Part shown: piece by piece, positions 30,694 through 43,021 of the stretch
How the letters are laid out: each line of letters begins with the position of its first letter
Position numbering within the stretch: position 1 is the first letter of the stretch
Source of the DNA: Dermanyssus gallinae
Taxonomy: Eukaryota; Arthropoda; Arachnida; Mesostigmata; Dermanyssidae
Direction of reading: 5' to 3'
DNA length: 64,000 nucleotides
Assembly: GCA_003439945.1 (NCBI GenBank)
Contig: QVRM01005654.1
Location: 204,109-268,108, forward strand
The notes under the pieces: model-generated
Seen by the model: the letters and a program-made list of their open reading frames with translations, nothing else
Databases searched by the model: none
What the model was told of the DNA's origin: nothing
Made by a program: the position numbers and the translations under genes

Positions 30694-31257
30694 AATGATA
30701 ATGGTAATGTCTTTAGTTTTGTAGAGGGAGCGTGGCTTTTATCATAATCGCCATGAATTGACAGGAAGCGAATAGAGCATGATGAATCTGGCGTAAACCT
30801 TAATGCATCACAATTGCAATAGCTGAATATTTATTTTAAATAAATAATAGTCATAATAAAAAATAATAATAATTCCAGAATATTTTTAAGATAAATAACG
30901 TACTCATTTTCAGCCGCGCCACCAGATTTTTTGCGCTCCGTCGACGTTGGTATTACAACAGATATCTCACTTTCTTCTGCTGCCTATATTCCTCTACTAT
31001 TTTAGGGCACGCAACACAACTTTATTCATGACCTAACGGGTATCAACATCTTGACAAACTCCATTAGACACTTGCCAAATTTAGCAGGCTTTACTATACA
31101 TTTTTGGCTGCCGCATTGTGTATATTTGTGTATATACTACGATTTGTTGGCCTTGTAACGATGATACTTACCATCAAACTTACTTGGTTAGTGCAGATCT
31201 ATTGGACCCTGTGTAGGCCGTTTTTACATTACGGCTTTGGGTTCTCTCAAGTTTAAT

Positions 31258-32099
31258 TTTTTTTTTTTTTTATGGTGAGAGGGAAAACTGCGTTTACGCA
31301 CACCCAGAGCGGGTAGTGTGGGACTCGATGCCGATGTTGTTGGCATAATACCCACTAAAAACCTCTCACCTAAATGGCCTCAGGAAGAGGCGAGGAGCTG
31401 GAACCATTCTTTAATATTACTTCAACCCCTACTTCTTCCTTAGGGTTGCGTGATCAGAGCGCACATCGCGGTCTGCACCAGATCTTTCTGTTCAATAATC
31501 GTCGCGGCAAAATCCTTTATGATGTGCCAGCTTTGGGTGTCTTGCAGAAGGGCCTGACCCATTTGTTCACAGGTTACCGGGGGTTCCCGGTCTAAGAGCC
31601 GCGCCAGCTCCGCCCTGTTCGCGCTGAAAGCCGTGCATGCTTCGAAGGTGTGTTTGGCATCGTCTTCTTCTCCTGAGTCGCAGAGAATGCATACTGGCGA
31701 CGGAGCACGTCCTATGCGGTGTAGATATTTTCTGAAGGTGCCGTGGCCCGTCAAAAATTGGGTTAGAGGGTACGACAGTGATCCCTCTCGCCTTTTGAAC
31801 CACTCTCGGAGATCCGGGATAATAGAGCGAGTCCAGAAACCCGGCTGGCCCGCCTGGATCTCCATCCATCTATTGTTCCACTCGTCTAGTGTCTGACGAC
31901 GTGCGTCTTCTTTAGAGATAGAGGAGTCCGCACGGCGGACTGCGCTCTTTATAACCCGGAGATCCCAGGGGATCTGCCTGGAGAGTACTTGAATGGCCGC
32001 GGTAGACGCAGTTTTGTTGGCCCTTGCAATCTTAAGGGCCAGCGGCCTCTGCGTTTTATACAAAAGCCGTCGGCACGTAGCCCGCTTAGCCGTACGCTG
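31258..32099 (-). mobile_element. 5'-truncated R1-clade LINE
   Basis: Minus strand, with a poly(A) (T-run at about 31257-31271) at its 3' end and a perfect 13-bp duplication tctcaagtttaat at 31245-31257 and 32100-32112. It belongs to a different family from the R1 at the right edge. Confidence 0.9.
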
Positions 32100-32105
32100 T
32101 CTCAA
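31440..32105 (-). pseudogene. R1-clade ORF2 C-terminus
   Basis: Reads IPWDLRVIKSAVRR, SIIPDLREWFKRREG, LTQFLTGHGTFRKYLHRIG and CILCDSGEEDDAKHTFEAC, the CCHC knuckle at the R1 C-terminus. The segment is continuous but lacks EN and RT. It aligns by eye with the same region of 61197-62693 (LTGHGQFQSYLSRIKKA). Confidence 0.85.
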
Positions 32106-32256
32106 GTTTAATGAGATATGCTCTGCTTCCCGATAGTTTCCACTCTAAGCAAAAAACGGATCTTTGTGTAAAATTGCGCATCGCTAAGCATATATATTAG
32201 TCTTTTCTAAATTATTTGCACGCCTCAGTAGTACTGTTTCACTAAACCGCAACCAA

Positions 32257-32488
32257 ATGTTTTTCGGGCTGACCCTCAGCTAACATTAAACGTCCACGGG
32301 ACTGCGCTTGCACTGCTTCGTAAGACGGACCCCGTAAATACAAATGTGCAACGGTGGGACTTGAACCCGTACACCTATGTGTCTTCTCCGGTCGCGAGGC
32401 GCACGCGAATGTACCACGCCACCGAGCTCGACGCAACCCCAACCTGTCGGGTACTAAGTCTCCTACAAGAGTACGCCTTCTGTACAGG
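32257..32488 (-). mobile_element. tRNA-derived SINE, copy 2 (reverse)
   Basis: Reverse complement of the SINE at 29326, diverged, with box B GGTTCAAGTCCC and shared GCGCCTCGCGACCGGAG. The 3' end is near 32257. No target duplication was found. 32489-32919 shows no further recognisable feature. Confidence 0.75.
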
Positions 32489-32919
32489 TCCAGCTCTAGG
32501 GTAGTTCCCGCATTTTTAGGCAATCGCAGAAACTGCTTCATAAAGCAGGCCTTCATTCGGTTCAAATTGTTGACGGCAACGTATTTGGAATGCGACGCTA
32601 CCACAAGGAGGCGGTGCCGTACAACTCAAAAATAACTTCCGTCCCAGATTACTGTATAGCTCTTAATTCTACACTTGGCCAATTAAGAGTAGTCTGTGGT
32701 TAGCTTGGTCATACATTCCTCTGGTCAATATACGCATAACGGAAAAGGCTTCGAAACTTTGTGAACATTTCCTACTTTTATAAAAATGTTAATCACACTT
32801 TTAAAAAAACTCGCTATATACATATATATATAGATCATTACATTGCCTGTTAGAGACCATCTACTCCAATCGGCAACCCTTACTGTTTCACCAGACGAAT
32901 CTGGCTTACGGTCAGTCGT

Positions 32920-33262
32920 CGGTAGGTGCGATGCTTGCATGGGCGCGAGATAGTTTAAGTTTCCTTTCTTTTCTTCTAACGTTTCTTCTAACGACTTTCC
33001 GTACGCTGAAGGTGTTCACTGAATGGAGTGTACTACAATTGCCGACTGTAACGTTAAGAACAACACAACGCCTTCTGTCCTTTAGGTCGCCGTCTGCATC
33101 TGTACCGACTATATTGTGTTTTGAGTTTCAGTACATTCCCCAAGGCTTAAATTATAGCGATTGTGTCTTTATTTTGTTTAAAGAATATTACACCACCTTG
33201 CAGTAGTGTTAATTATATTACATTACATGTGCTCATTAAGTCTCAAAAAAGGCATTCGTTTT
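32920..33262 (-). repeat. Fragment of repeat B
   Basis: Matches the part of B at 1745-2110 (GGTGCGATGCTTGCATGGGC; TCTGCATCTGTACCGACTAT), diverged and with deletions. 33263-33704 shows no recognisable feature. Confidence 0.7.
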
Positions 33263-33704
33263 AATTATTTTTTTTTAAGTGCGTTTTTTATAGTATCTTA
33301 TGTGTATTACAACATTATAGTCGTGTAGTTCGTAAGGCTGAAAGCCCGTGTACGCAGCACTGAAACAACCAATGCATATGATTTTTTTCTTCTTCTTTAT
33401 TATCTAAATCTTATATTTATGTTTAAAAAATAATAGTAGTAAAACAATAATAATAGTAGCCAGTAAATTATATTTTGCCTGACTGTTCAGGGATCTGGTC
33501 GAAATATATAATATTAGTGGTCGCTTGAAGTTGTATTTCATGGTCTTCGTGGATAATCAGATATGGCCACCCGCCTTGGCCATGGACAGTACGCTTAAAG
33601 GCCGCCAAGTGACGCAATGTGAAGGCTCGCGTCGCTATCTCCCACATGTCACGTCTTCGGCACGCATGACTATGGCACCATGTACAAACAAATATATATA
33701 TATA

Positions 33705-34787
33705 TGTAAAGCGGGCGTTACTAGGGTCAAAGGAAGACATCAGGTTGTGTTACTAACTTAATCGGTTTATTCCAACCGCCGATTTATCGGCCGTCTTAAG
33801 GCTTCTCTCTGGCACACCGTCGAACTCGTCCGACCTACATGCGGCATGTAGTTCGCTCTACGTCCTGCTCCTGCGCACGGTCTCTCCGCCGACTATTCTC
33901 TCACTAACCACTGCTGCTGGTGCAGTTGCTGTACCTCCGTCAGCGACCACTAGAGGGAGCTGGCGGATGATAATCATGTAACATTACCAATCATCGTCAT
34001 CTGTTTCCCAATCATGCAATTATATCTATACTATTATTCTATTCGTCTACCTGACAGTTTGGCCATTCTGACCTATCGATGTTCTCATCGATCCTTCAAA
34101 TAAATAACCAAAACATTCACATCAACCAATCAATGAATCCGCCATTTGACTTCAATGAGATCAACTAACACCAATTCGTCAACTCATCATTTTTCTCGTT
34201 ACATGATCTTACAGATATAGAGGCTTGTTCCTCTGTTTCCACGGCGTTCTATTTAGTGGTCCATTCTGAGTAGCCATTGCCAGCTGATCACCAGCCTGTT
34301 CGGCCTTTGACGTTAACAACTGTTCACTCCCGTCGTGTTGTCCATTTACAACCTCGCCATCTCTATTATGATCACCTCTGCAGTTCGGCGCATTAGTACT
34401 GAACTCGAGGTTACTCTTCAAGATATCTGGGAACATTGCATCGGCGTGACCCTCGCCGTTACGAGAAATCTGACCGCTTTCATCCCACTCGTTCATCCAG
34501 ACTGTTCCCTTCCTCCTCTACTAAGCTGACGCTCCCTTCTATCACCAGATTCTCAGCACGGATCCTGTCCCTTTGCACCTGCTGTGCACCGACTGGTTCT
34601 GCGTTGTCAACTTCAGCTCCACTTGCTTCTACGTGATGGCAACTATGTTCGTCCGATCTGACACACCCTCCGCTTCCTCAGCAGCGCCTTTAAATCCTTT
34701 TCCACCGGCTGCAATCGGGGCCGCGCACAATCTCGACAAACGTGGCCTGTCTCCCTACACCGAAAATAGACGATGCGCTCGTTCATT
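33705..34787 (-). mobile_element. Second gypsy-type copy, rearranged and 5'-incomplete
   Basis: The 3' LTR (33705-34056, TGTAAAGCGGGCGTTA at its left end) is followed leftward in element sense by the Pol C-tail frame 34209-34496 (WDESGQISRNGEGHADA; KQRNKPLYL), the linker and the second zinc knuckle near 34745. It shares the RT/integrase deletion of the 20092 element and has lost the protease segment as well, at a short GCGGAAGG-type repeat. A short (TA)n lies at its left edge. Confidence 0.8.
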
Positions 34788-34939
34788 TCCTAGCCGGATT
34801 TGGGCCAGAATGTGTACTAACATACGGGCGTGCAAAAACGTTGATCGTTTGCATGTCATGCGTCCCGGTGAACTTCGACATATAGACTTAAAGACAGCGC
34901 TAAATATATTCAGGCTAAAATTGTCTTTATTGTACGATA

Positions 34940-36060
34940 CGTCCTGCCAGCAATAGCACCTTTTCGCACAATGAGCTATATTTCAAAATCAAGGGCATGT
35001 TAGGTCTACCCCAAAACGCATACGCTACCTTTGCGCTCGAACTACTTCACACACAAATGATGCTTGGGCTTTGATGCTCAATGACAGCAAGGCATTTGAT
35101 TGTATTTATTTTAACTTTAAGTCGGCATTTAAAATGGCCCCATTTAATAAACTCCGTAGTTATGGTGTTAGGAAAAAAATAGTCGATTGGATAGCTACAT
35201 TCTTTAGTGGCAAAACTTTCCGCGTCTGTATCAATGACCGTCTATCACCCTGTGCTCGAGCCACTTCTGGCTGTCCACAGGGCACCATACTTGGGCCGCG
35301 TATGTACATATTGTATACTGATTAACTTAAGTATTGTCGATGATGATGTTAAGACTGCGGCCTTGAAACAGTATCAGGCAACTTCTTTGTATGGTCTTGT
35401 AAACTTGATCTTAAATTGTCCGTACAAAAGTGCGCTATTCTACCTTTTGGCAAATCAAATCCTAGATACTCCTACACCTTTGGCGATAAGCATCTACAAG
35501 CTGCAACGATTATGAAAGACTTGGATGTACTGACTTGTACTAGTTTAGAATAAAGCGCACATATAACTTATAACGAAAAATAAGAATTATAAGAAAAGTT
35601 AACTGGATATGCGCACGTTTGTACTGTCTGGCGCTAGGCTCTACGTCAGTCTCAACAAACAGTATTTGTTACTAGTGATGCTGTACGCATCTCCTGTTTG
35701 GAACACAGGACTTGCGAAGGACAAGAAACGGATCTTTAAAATGCACATCAGATTTTTAAAACGCTTTGGATACCGGTGCGATATTGATCCCAATAAGATC
35801 GAATGTGATCCAATTTTACAGCTTTTAGAAGACAACGATACCAAAATGTTTGATCAAATCTGTCAGAACGAGTAAAAACTGTAATACTTTTTTAACAAGC
35901 TCGTAATACACGTAGTGGCGCAAATTTTCACGCAAAAGCCACCACAAAACTTACATCTTTACCGTTTATTAGCAAAAAAACTTTTGTAAACAGCCTTTTT
36001 GCATGGCGCAGTAGCCCGCGTTTAATAAAAACGAACCCTTACAGAAGATTTCGCCCTAGA
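34940..36060 (+). pseudogene. Old LINE ORF2 relic
   Basis: Frame 35071-35325 reads IYFNFKSAFKMAPFNKLRSY and SGCPQGTILGPRMYILYTD (RT motifs A and B; the motif A Asp residues are replaced). A later frame, 35609-35875, reads LYASPVWNTGLAKDKKRIFK, the ORF2 C-terminal region. The style is CR1/Jockey-like, different from the PHD LINEs. 34788-34939 and 36061-36319 show nothing recognisable. Confidence 0.7.
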
Positions 36061-36319
36061 CAGACTACAGCTTAGTAGGGCTGTACTCACAGTATGAAGA
36101 GAGTTTTGGGAGACACGCAAAATGAAGTTTGCATCTAATAACTATACAGACGGACGAGCGTTTTGCTCGAAAAGCTGGAAGAGAGGAACACAGAAAAACC
36201 GAGCATGAGTTTGTCAGGTCACATGGCACTGCTTCCATGACCACGTGTGTTTGAGTGGATAGTGCTTTGAAGTTGATGGTTGTGTGTGTGCCGCGCTTAT
36301 CCTTTGTGGCCGTGGTCGA

Positions 36320-36745
36320 GGATCGTATCTATCAGCGTGCATCTGACGCTGACGGATCTCACGAAGTTTCTGTTGTTATAGATCCTCAGGGACGTCAAGC
36401 ACTTCAATGATTTGTTCAAATTCAGGTTAACTATGCATTGTGAACCGCCTGTGGCCCGTATACACGCCAGAGAGAATGTAAACGACTGTTCCAAGGTATA
36501 TGGTGGCCACTCCGAACAAACCTTGAAGTGCATACGGTCTCGAGAAAAGGGCCAAATAGCTTATGAAATTACTTCCCGTTGCATTAGCGCCAGAATGTAG
36601 GCAAGAATAACGTACATTTTGATCGAGTAGAACTGCATGGCTGCGGTGGCGGTGCAAAACAAGCACTAGATTCACTATATAGTACAAGAGAGCGCGATCG
36701 ATTTTGGATTTCAATTGCGTTCGACGGGACTATTTATACGCGGAA
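36320..36745 (-). pseudogene. U1 exon with promoter, reverse copy with stops
   Basis: Minus strand: TATAAATA (36731-36738), CAATTG at the initiator place, the shared leader, then ATG and YSIKMYVILAYILALMQREV followed by TAA after ISTR-like sequence. The downstream part matches U1 up to the basic stretch. It shows the promoter-U1 order outside the tandem cassette. Confidence 0.65.
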
Positions 36746-36905
36746 AGGCTTAGGATACCAAGCATGATGCGCACACTAAATGAAGGAACCCGCCAACGTG
36801 GCAACAATAAGAAGTGGCGAGTCATGGGAAAACGCGGTTGTGCGCTGCACGTGTGTACATGCACCAACATGATGGTTAAGGATTAGAGAGCCATAGAAGA
36901 GCACG

Positions 36906-37292
36906 ATGTACCTGAACGACCGAGATCGAACGATCGAGTTTGTCAGCCGGCTGCAGCTGTCATATACATCTGATGTGCTAAAAGATTACGTGACACGGGT
37001 TGTACGTATAGAGGCTGATGTGAAAGTAGCAAAGCTGACGTGCTTAAACTGGCCATATTATAATAGCTTTCCCGTGCAAGTGAATGCTGACATACGGTCC
37101 GCCTACACCTGGTTTCATCCTTTTCGTGGCCAGCTTAATCCATACCGAATCCGCGGCCCAAGTGGACGCACCAGCAAAAACGAAAGGCGAAGGCGCCTAA
37201 ATAAAGATGGCTTGATGCCAAGCACACCAAATTCACGTGACACAGACCCAACATATAGCAACACTGATGAGCTTGCGCAAAGCCTGCGATAA
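36906..37292 (+). CDS. Unassigned 128-codon open frame at the edge of repeat B
   Basis: MYLNDRDRTIEFVSRLQLSY to TYSNTDELAQSLR and stop, with a basic middle (GRTSKNERRRRLNKD). It starts about 170 bp from the U1 promoter on the other strand. The second B copy (about 53846-54023) keeps only the last third, joined to other sequence, so the N-terminal part is specific to this copy. Family not recognised. Confidence 0.35.
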   Translation: MYLNDRDRTIEFVSRLQLSYTSDVLKDYVTRVVRIEADVKVAKLTCLNWPYYNSFPVQVNADIRSAYTWFHPFRGQLNPYRIRGPSGRTSKNERRRRLNKDGLMPSTPNSRDTDPTYSNTDELAQSLR

Positions 37293-37884
37293 AAACGTCT
37301 CTTATGGAATTTTAAGTCATTGGAAACGCTGTGCATAAGGCGTTGTCTCGCAGCAAGAACTACTGAGTAGTTCCAACTATTATACGTTACGGCCCGCTCT
37401 GTTGTGCTATATTTTCACTGACATATATATATTTATGTATATTTATATAGCCTACATGAAAGAAATGTAAATGTGAAAAAGTGTAAAGGTGGCATCCAAT
37501 CACTTGCTGGAAATGTCGCCAAGTCTGCCCTTTGACATGTTGACACGAGCGCTGTCTATCTCTTCCTGTATGTTCGTCTATATGTATATAGGCGTGCACT
37601 GAAGGGAAGTCGGTTACTCGAGTGGTTTGACTCTTATTGCTCTCGTGTGAGAGCTTATGTTATTTAATGATAGAATTCAAGCAAATCTCGTTTGCCAAGA
37701 AAAGTAAAAATCGCATGTTTATAAGAGCTAGGGTTGAGCTCACTACTTCTTTAGAAAAAACTTTATGTTCTTTAGTTGTCCAGTTTCCTCCGTCTGCGCC
37801 AACAACATGTAATCAACGCGTTTACAAAGCGAGATAGCACTTAAGATATTAGGACGAGTTAATTATAGGACGAGTAAGGACGTA

Positions 37885-38605
37885 TCCCAAAAGATAGATG
37901 GTCCATTACCTCTTATGAAAGTTCAAAGTGCGGTTGAAAGATTGCAGATTAAAAAGGCCGTCGGACCCGACCTCGTCTGGAATAAACATATAAAGGCGGC
38001 TCTTCTCCAATACCTCCTTCGGACGGCATTATTAAACAAGTGCTTAGAAACAGGTGACATTTCAGCAACCTGATCAGAATGTTTTATCCGTAGTCTTGGC
38101 GAGTCATTGCAAAGGTAAACTACATCTATGCGATTTTATCATGTCTCCGGGCGGTTCGCGAGATGTTCGAAACTTTTAGACGACGTGAGATACTCGGTCA
38201 CCTTTGAGCACCAAGCATTGTACGCTGTATTTGTAGACTACAAGGCGGCGTTTCGAACTGCTTGCAGGAAGATCGTCATGGAGAAGGTAGTCGCTCCGGG
38301 CGTGGGCCCACGATAAATTTAGGCATACCGATATTTCTTGCAAAGCAGCAGCTATCTTGAGAGTGAAAGTCTTTGCCCGCTCCTATTCTCAGTCCTTCCT
38401 GTGTTTGCATAAATCTTTAATCCTTATGAGGATTACCTCGTGATATATATATATATATATAGTAGAGTGTTTATGGATCTAAAAATGTCTCTGATGATGC
38501 TGGAGACATACAGAGAGCACAACATTTAATGATTTACGTGTCGAAGACAAAAGCTGTGAAGTTCAAATGGAAAGAAGTTCGGCAGGCCCCTGAAAATACG
38601 TGATA
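37885..38605 (+). pseudogene. Relic LINE RT in repeat B (copy 4)
   Basis: Same decayed RT as at 2220-2960: LQIKKAVGPDLVWNKHIKAA, LYAVFVDYKAAFRTACRKIV, then blocks around SLCPLLFSVL and SKTKAVKFKW, all interrupted by stops. Another copy is at 54605-55335. Confidence 0.7.
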
Positions 38606-38992
38606 GTCGTATATTAAGTGATGCTTCTGTAGAATTTTGTTAGAGTTTACTTCTCTGGGTGTTAAGCTAGCGTCTATACATTATATCATATGTTCGGGAT
38701 TAATGGAAACGAACGTCTTTTTCGAGACCTAATGAACACATGTAATGTAATATAATTAACTATACTGGAAGGTGGTGTATTATTCTAAAAAAAATAATGT
38801 AATCGCTGTAATTTAAGACTTGGAGAATGCACAATACTTTGTACTTTGAAACAGAAAAACACAATATAGTCGGTACAGATGCAGACCGCGACCTAAAGGA
38901 CAGTGTCAGCCAACACAGTACATACAGGTAAGGCTGGCTCACAAGAGTTAGGTTTGCAGACCGAGAACGATTGTACAGAAGAAACATATATA

Positions 38993-40270
38993 CAGGTAGT
39001 TCAACAAGTTCTTAAAATGAGCTTTTCAGGATTCGAATTTTGGCGCGCTTTCACCGCTATTGGAAACGGTAACTTTTCGAATGCTAGCAGTCAAAATATT
39101 ATGGTGATTGGCCGTTGCGATTTCGTTTGATCGCTTTTCCCGTGCAACGTATCGGCGTGATTTTAAAAAATAGAGAAAAAATAGTTTCGAGTGGTTATCA
39201 AGCATTTTTATTTCAAAGGTTGGAATGCGACCCAAGTGAAAACTGAGTTAGACGAGGTGTACGGTGACTCTGCGCCATGTTTTGCCACTATTTCCAACTG
39301 GATTAATGAGTTAAAAAGAGGTCGCAGGAGCACCGAGGATGAACTACGTCCAGGACGCTCAAAAACGGCAACTGATGAGGAAAACGTGAAAAAAGTGCGG
39401 AAAATGGTTGCCGCAGATAAGCGAGTGAACATTAGGGAGATAGCGGAGGCCTTGGGGATCAGTTTGGGTAGAGTGCATTTCATCCTGCACGAAAACTTGA
39501 AGATGAAAAAGCTCAGAGCAAAATGGATGCCGCATTTGCTCAACCAAGGCCAAAAAGACGCGCGTGTTTCCGCTTCACAGCGAAATTTGGCCAAGATGTC
39601 GAAAAATCCGTCGGATTTTTGGCGCAGATTCGTGACTGTCGATGAAAGCTGGGTCCATCACTACAGTCCCGAGACCCAAGAAGCATCTCGTCAATGGTGT
39701 GCACCTGGTGAAGGACCTCCGAAGAGGGTGCGGACAACGGCATCGGCCGGAAAGATGATGGCTACGGTTTTTTGGGACCAACGTGGAATAATTCTGGTCG
39801 ACTACCTTGAGAGCGGTAAAACGATCACGGGAGAATATTATGCAAGACTGTTGGACTGCCTGAAGCAAGAACTCATCGTGAAACGGCCCGCTTTGCAGAA
39901 GAAGGTTGTCCTGTTTCATCAGGACAATGCTCCCGCACACAAGTCGCGGCAAGCAACGGCAAAACTGGCCCAACTGAGGTTCGAACTTATTGAACAACCT
40001 TCCTATTTTCCAGACCTGGCCCCCTCTGATTATTTCCTCTTTAGACATTTGAAGAATAGTCTCGGTGGAAAGCGTTTTTCCAGCAATGAAGAGGTTAAGG
40101 CTGCTGGCAATGCCTATTTTCAGTCTAAAGACGCGAAATTCTACTCAAGAGGTATAAATGCTCTGAAATCTCGGTGGGAAAAGTGTATTGAGCTTCTCGG
40201 GGAGTATATAGAATAAGAAAAAATTAAAAACAAGATTTGGAAAATTCTTGGTTTTCATTTTAAGAACTTG
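38993..40270 (+). mobile_element. mariner (DD34D) transposon
   Basis: 1278 bp inserted at a TA duplicated on both sides (38991-38992 and 40271-40272). The empty site is visible at about 3055 and 55725 (ACATATATAAGTTGG). The left end reads CAGGTAGTTCAACAAGTTCT; the right end, read inwards, begins CAAGTTCTTAAAATGA, so the inverted repeat is 12 bp shorter on the right. Confidence 0.95.
39191..40216 (+). CDS. mariner transposase, start codon lost
   Basis: 341 codons open from a GTG to TAA at 40216. The N-terminal HTH region includes QVKTELDEVYGDSAPCFATI and INELKRGRRSTEDE; VREI-type second helix is NIREIAEALG. The catalytic triad is TVDESW (Asp codon 39641), HQDNAP (39923) and LAPSDYFLF (40028), with 34 residues between the last two, defining DD34D mariner. 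WMPHLL stands for the usual WVPHEL and YFPDLAP for YSPDLAP. Upstream in phase the expected initiator is ATA (39170) and the fifth codon is TAG (39182), so an intact start is missing although the catalytic domain is whole. Confidence 0.9.
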   Translation: MVIKHFYFKGWNATQVKTELDEVYGDSAPCFATISNWINELKRGRRSTEDELRPGRSKTATDEENVKKVRKMVAADKRVNIREIAEALGISLGRVHFILHENLKMKKLRAKWMPHLLNQGQKDARVSASQRNLAKMSKNPSDFWRRFVTVDESWVHHYSPETQEASRQWCAPGEGPPKRVRTTASAGKMMATVFWDQRGIILVDYLESGKTITGEYYARLLDCLKQELIVKRPALQKKVVLFHQDNAPAHKSRQATAKLAQLRFELIEQPSYFPDLAPSDYFLFRHLKNSLGGKRFSSNEEVKAAGNAYFQSKDAKFYSRGINALKSRWEKCIELLGEYIE

Positions 40271-40733
40271 TAAGTTGGTATGATTCTAGCGCAGTTGGTG
40301 CTGTGTTGTCCTTGACGTTGCAGGCGATAATTGTAGTACACTCCATTCGGGAAACATCTTCAGCGTACCGAAAGTCGTACTCGCGCCCATGGATGCATCG
40401 CACCTACCGGGTCTTTAGTGTAAACAGTAGAGCTGATGCAAAGTGGCGGTGATATGAATACTAGTGAGAAAGCCATACCATTAGCTATATAGAGATCCGC
40501 AAATACAAATATAAACATGAAAATATAAAGGCACAACGTTTTTTGACCCATAATGTAAAGCGGTGAAGTGTGTCATTTGTAGCTGCACAGACTTTAGCTC
40601 ACATAAACTGTATTAATTTGCACTAATGAGGTGCGCATTCAAAACTATTAAGCGGAAGAGAAAAACAGTGCTATGAGCAACATCAGTGAATACACGTAAT
40701 AGACATTAGTGCCAAGAAAGCCTGGCTCCTCCT

Positions 40734-41186
40734 TTTTTTTTTTGTTCTGGGAGGTTTCGGGAATGCATGATGCACATGCGCCACTAGCAGCCTGCGTGAC
40801 TAGTGTGAGACTCGCAAACCCACTAAACCCGGATTCCTCCCCACCCCCCCAGGTTCGGTATTACTTTGGCATTACATCGAAGCCGTGGGAGAGGCGTCTC
40901 TGCCGTTCTCCTTCAATCAGCTCTATCCCTGACTATCATCCCGCATGTCTACCTGCGGTTGGATAGGGGGATGCCATTTTGTAATCCGTCCTGTGAGGGT
41001 GCGTCGAGACCATGAGGGCCTGGCTGCTCCCCCCCCCCTCCCTCGGCTCCTCGTCTCGACCACTCTCCCGAGAGACCCGCTCAAACCTCTCCCGCCTGGC
41101 CGTTTCATTGGCTGTCTTGAGTGTCAAAACAGCGTCGAACAAGTTCGTCGCCTCCCTCCATGCCTCCGCCGAAGTCATCATATGGG
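40734..41186 (-). mobile_element. 5'-truncated R1 fragment (same insertion as at 964)
   Basis: 453 bp, minus strand, poly(A) at the left, 16-bp duplication aagcctggctcctcct at 40718-40733 and 41187-41202. It has the same truncation point and target as 964-1417, hence one insertion later duplicated with its B block. Confidence 0.9.
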
Positions 41187-41885
41187 AAGCCTGGCTCCTC
41201 CTATCAAATTGGCCAAAGCCAAACCCATTCATAAACGACAATCATTTCAAGAATCTACTAGACAGTGTCTTTACACTACCACGAAGTTCCACTTGAGTAG
41301 AGCGCTTAAAAGTTTACACAGGTTGATTGTCCGTGGGGTTTCAGTGGAGTTTTTGTTTGAGCTCACCTATCTTGCCGTCAAGATGACTTAAGCGGCACCC
41401 TATTTGCCGTTTCAATCCTGCAGCGAATCAACTCCAACATAGATGCCAGGGCTTGAATGTCATCCCCGCTCTAGTATGAAATAATATCAATGCAGCAGCT
41501 TAGCATCCTAGATACGGTGAAAGCAAAGTAGTTTTAGGCCTTTCCTGAACAACCTAAACCGATTAATCTAATGCCTGTCCTGTCTGCGATTCGGATTCCG
41601 CCATTCCTGTTTCTGTTACACAGTAGATAGACCATGAGACATGCCAGTCAGCTTGCCCTTTGGCTTTGATCCTGGTATATATAACTTGCAGGGCAGACGC
41701 GCAAAGTGTCTTGGATTTATTAAAGTTCAATGTTATATATGCATGTACATCACACTGAATGAGAATGAATATATATGGGTATTATCATTTCTAGCGATTG
41801 GCTCATGCTCACCATACGCACGCTGTAACGAAGTATTGTATTAACGTTGTACAATCCTGTTACATTAGTACGAGTAATTGGTGAA

Positions 41886-41943
<58 letters not shown>

Positions 41944-42359
41944 GAATGCTCAAGATGTACATATTTAATGAACTGCAATCGTTTATTTTTGGAACATGTT
42001 GCACTCGCTGTTGCAATAATAGTCTAGTGCTAATCCATGTATTTACGTATTATATTTGTTACCTATATTATGTTGTTTGTTTATCGTATATGTACATACG
42101 TCATGCCCGATACATGATAGGTTAGGGATAGCATATATTGCTGTCGGCACAAACGTTTTTACGTAGAATTAGTTTTTCTTTGGGTATAAGTAGTAAAATC
42201 AATTTAAGAGTGGCCGGTTTGGGTCTTGAGTCTAGGCCTCTCGAATGCAAGGCAAAGGCTTTGCCACTAAGCCATCTAGCTCGGTTTAAGCTATATAACC
42301 CGCAAGTAGCAGCTACGTCTTGTTCGCGACGTATAAGGTGTGTCTTAGGCGTTTTGCTA

Positions 42360-42521
42360 GTGGCCTGTCGTGTTCAGCTTGCCGTCCACCGCCTCCATCT
42401 GAAGATCTGTGCGCGAGAGAAGTTTCATGAGATGTCCCCGGAGTGTATATGCAAACTTTGTGGCTGCCCGTGTGACCTATATAATCTTCAGCGTTGTAAA
42501 AGGGCAATTCCGCTGTCTTAA
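42360..42521 (+). pseudogene. LINE Cys/His tail in repeat B (copy 4)
   Basis: ECICKLCGCPCDLYNLQRC and stop, as at 8160-8333, with a deletion upstream that removes the preceding segment. Confidence 0.6.
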
Positions 42522-42654
42522 CTCTGGAAATGCGATGTCTATGATGTGAACCAACCACTAATTAAGAAAACTACTACCATACCTATTTTATTGTCCCATT
42601 ACAAATAGTATTGTTGTAATCTTAGTGCTAAATATTATTGTAATCACCGGCACC

Positions 42655-43021
42655 CGATAAAACGTCTGAACCTCAATCGAATTCCCTGGCCGCGTACTTA
42701 ACTAATTTGTTGTCCACAAAAAACAAGCATTCGCGGGAAAGTTGTGTTTTTTAGTAGGCCGATAGTCATCGGCACAACTTTCCACGGCAGATAATTAGGA
42801 TACATAAAACTGATTGCATCGACGTGACCTGGCGCTTTGGTTGTTGTTCTCATCTTGCGGAAACAACGCTTTCGGAGTGCGGGGTTGCTATCTAAGGTAA
42901 TCACAGGGCCTCGCTTTCTTCCCTGAACATTTCCTACTTCTATGACATTTCTAACTATGCATTTAGCTAAGGACCCCGCTGACCTCCACGACCTCATTGA
43001 CAACACGAGGGAAGCCGCCAT
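42655..43021 (-). pseudogene. KWLRD-module gene copy, frameshifted at the end
   Basis: Frame 43021-42698 reads MAASLVLSMRSWRSAGSLAK, then GRKRGPVITLDSNPALRKRC and the conserved SFMYPNYLPWKVVPMTIG, ending CGQQIS because of the missing C found in all B copies. This form has an N-terminus different from the exon at 17191 (which follows a splice acceptor). Unknown function. Confidence 0.5.
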
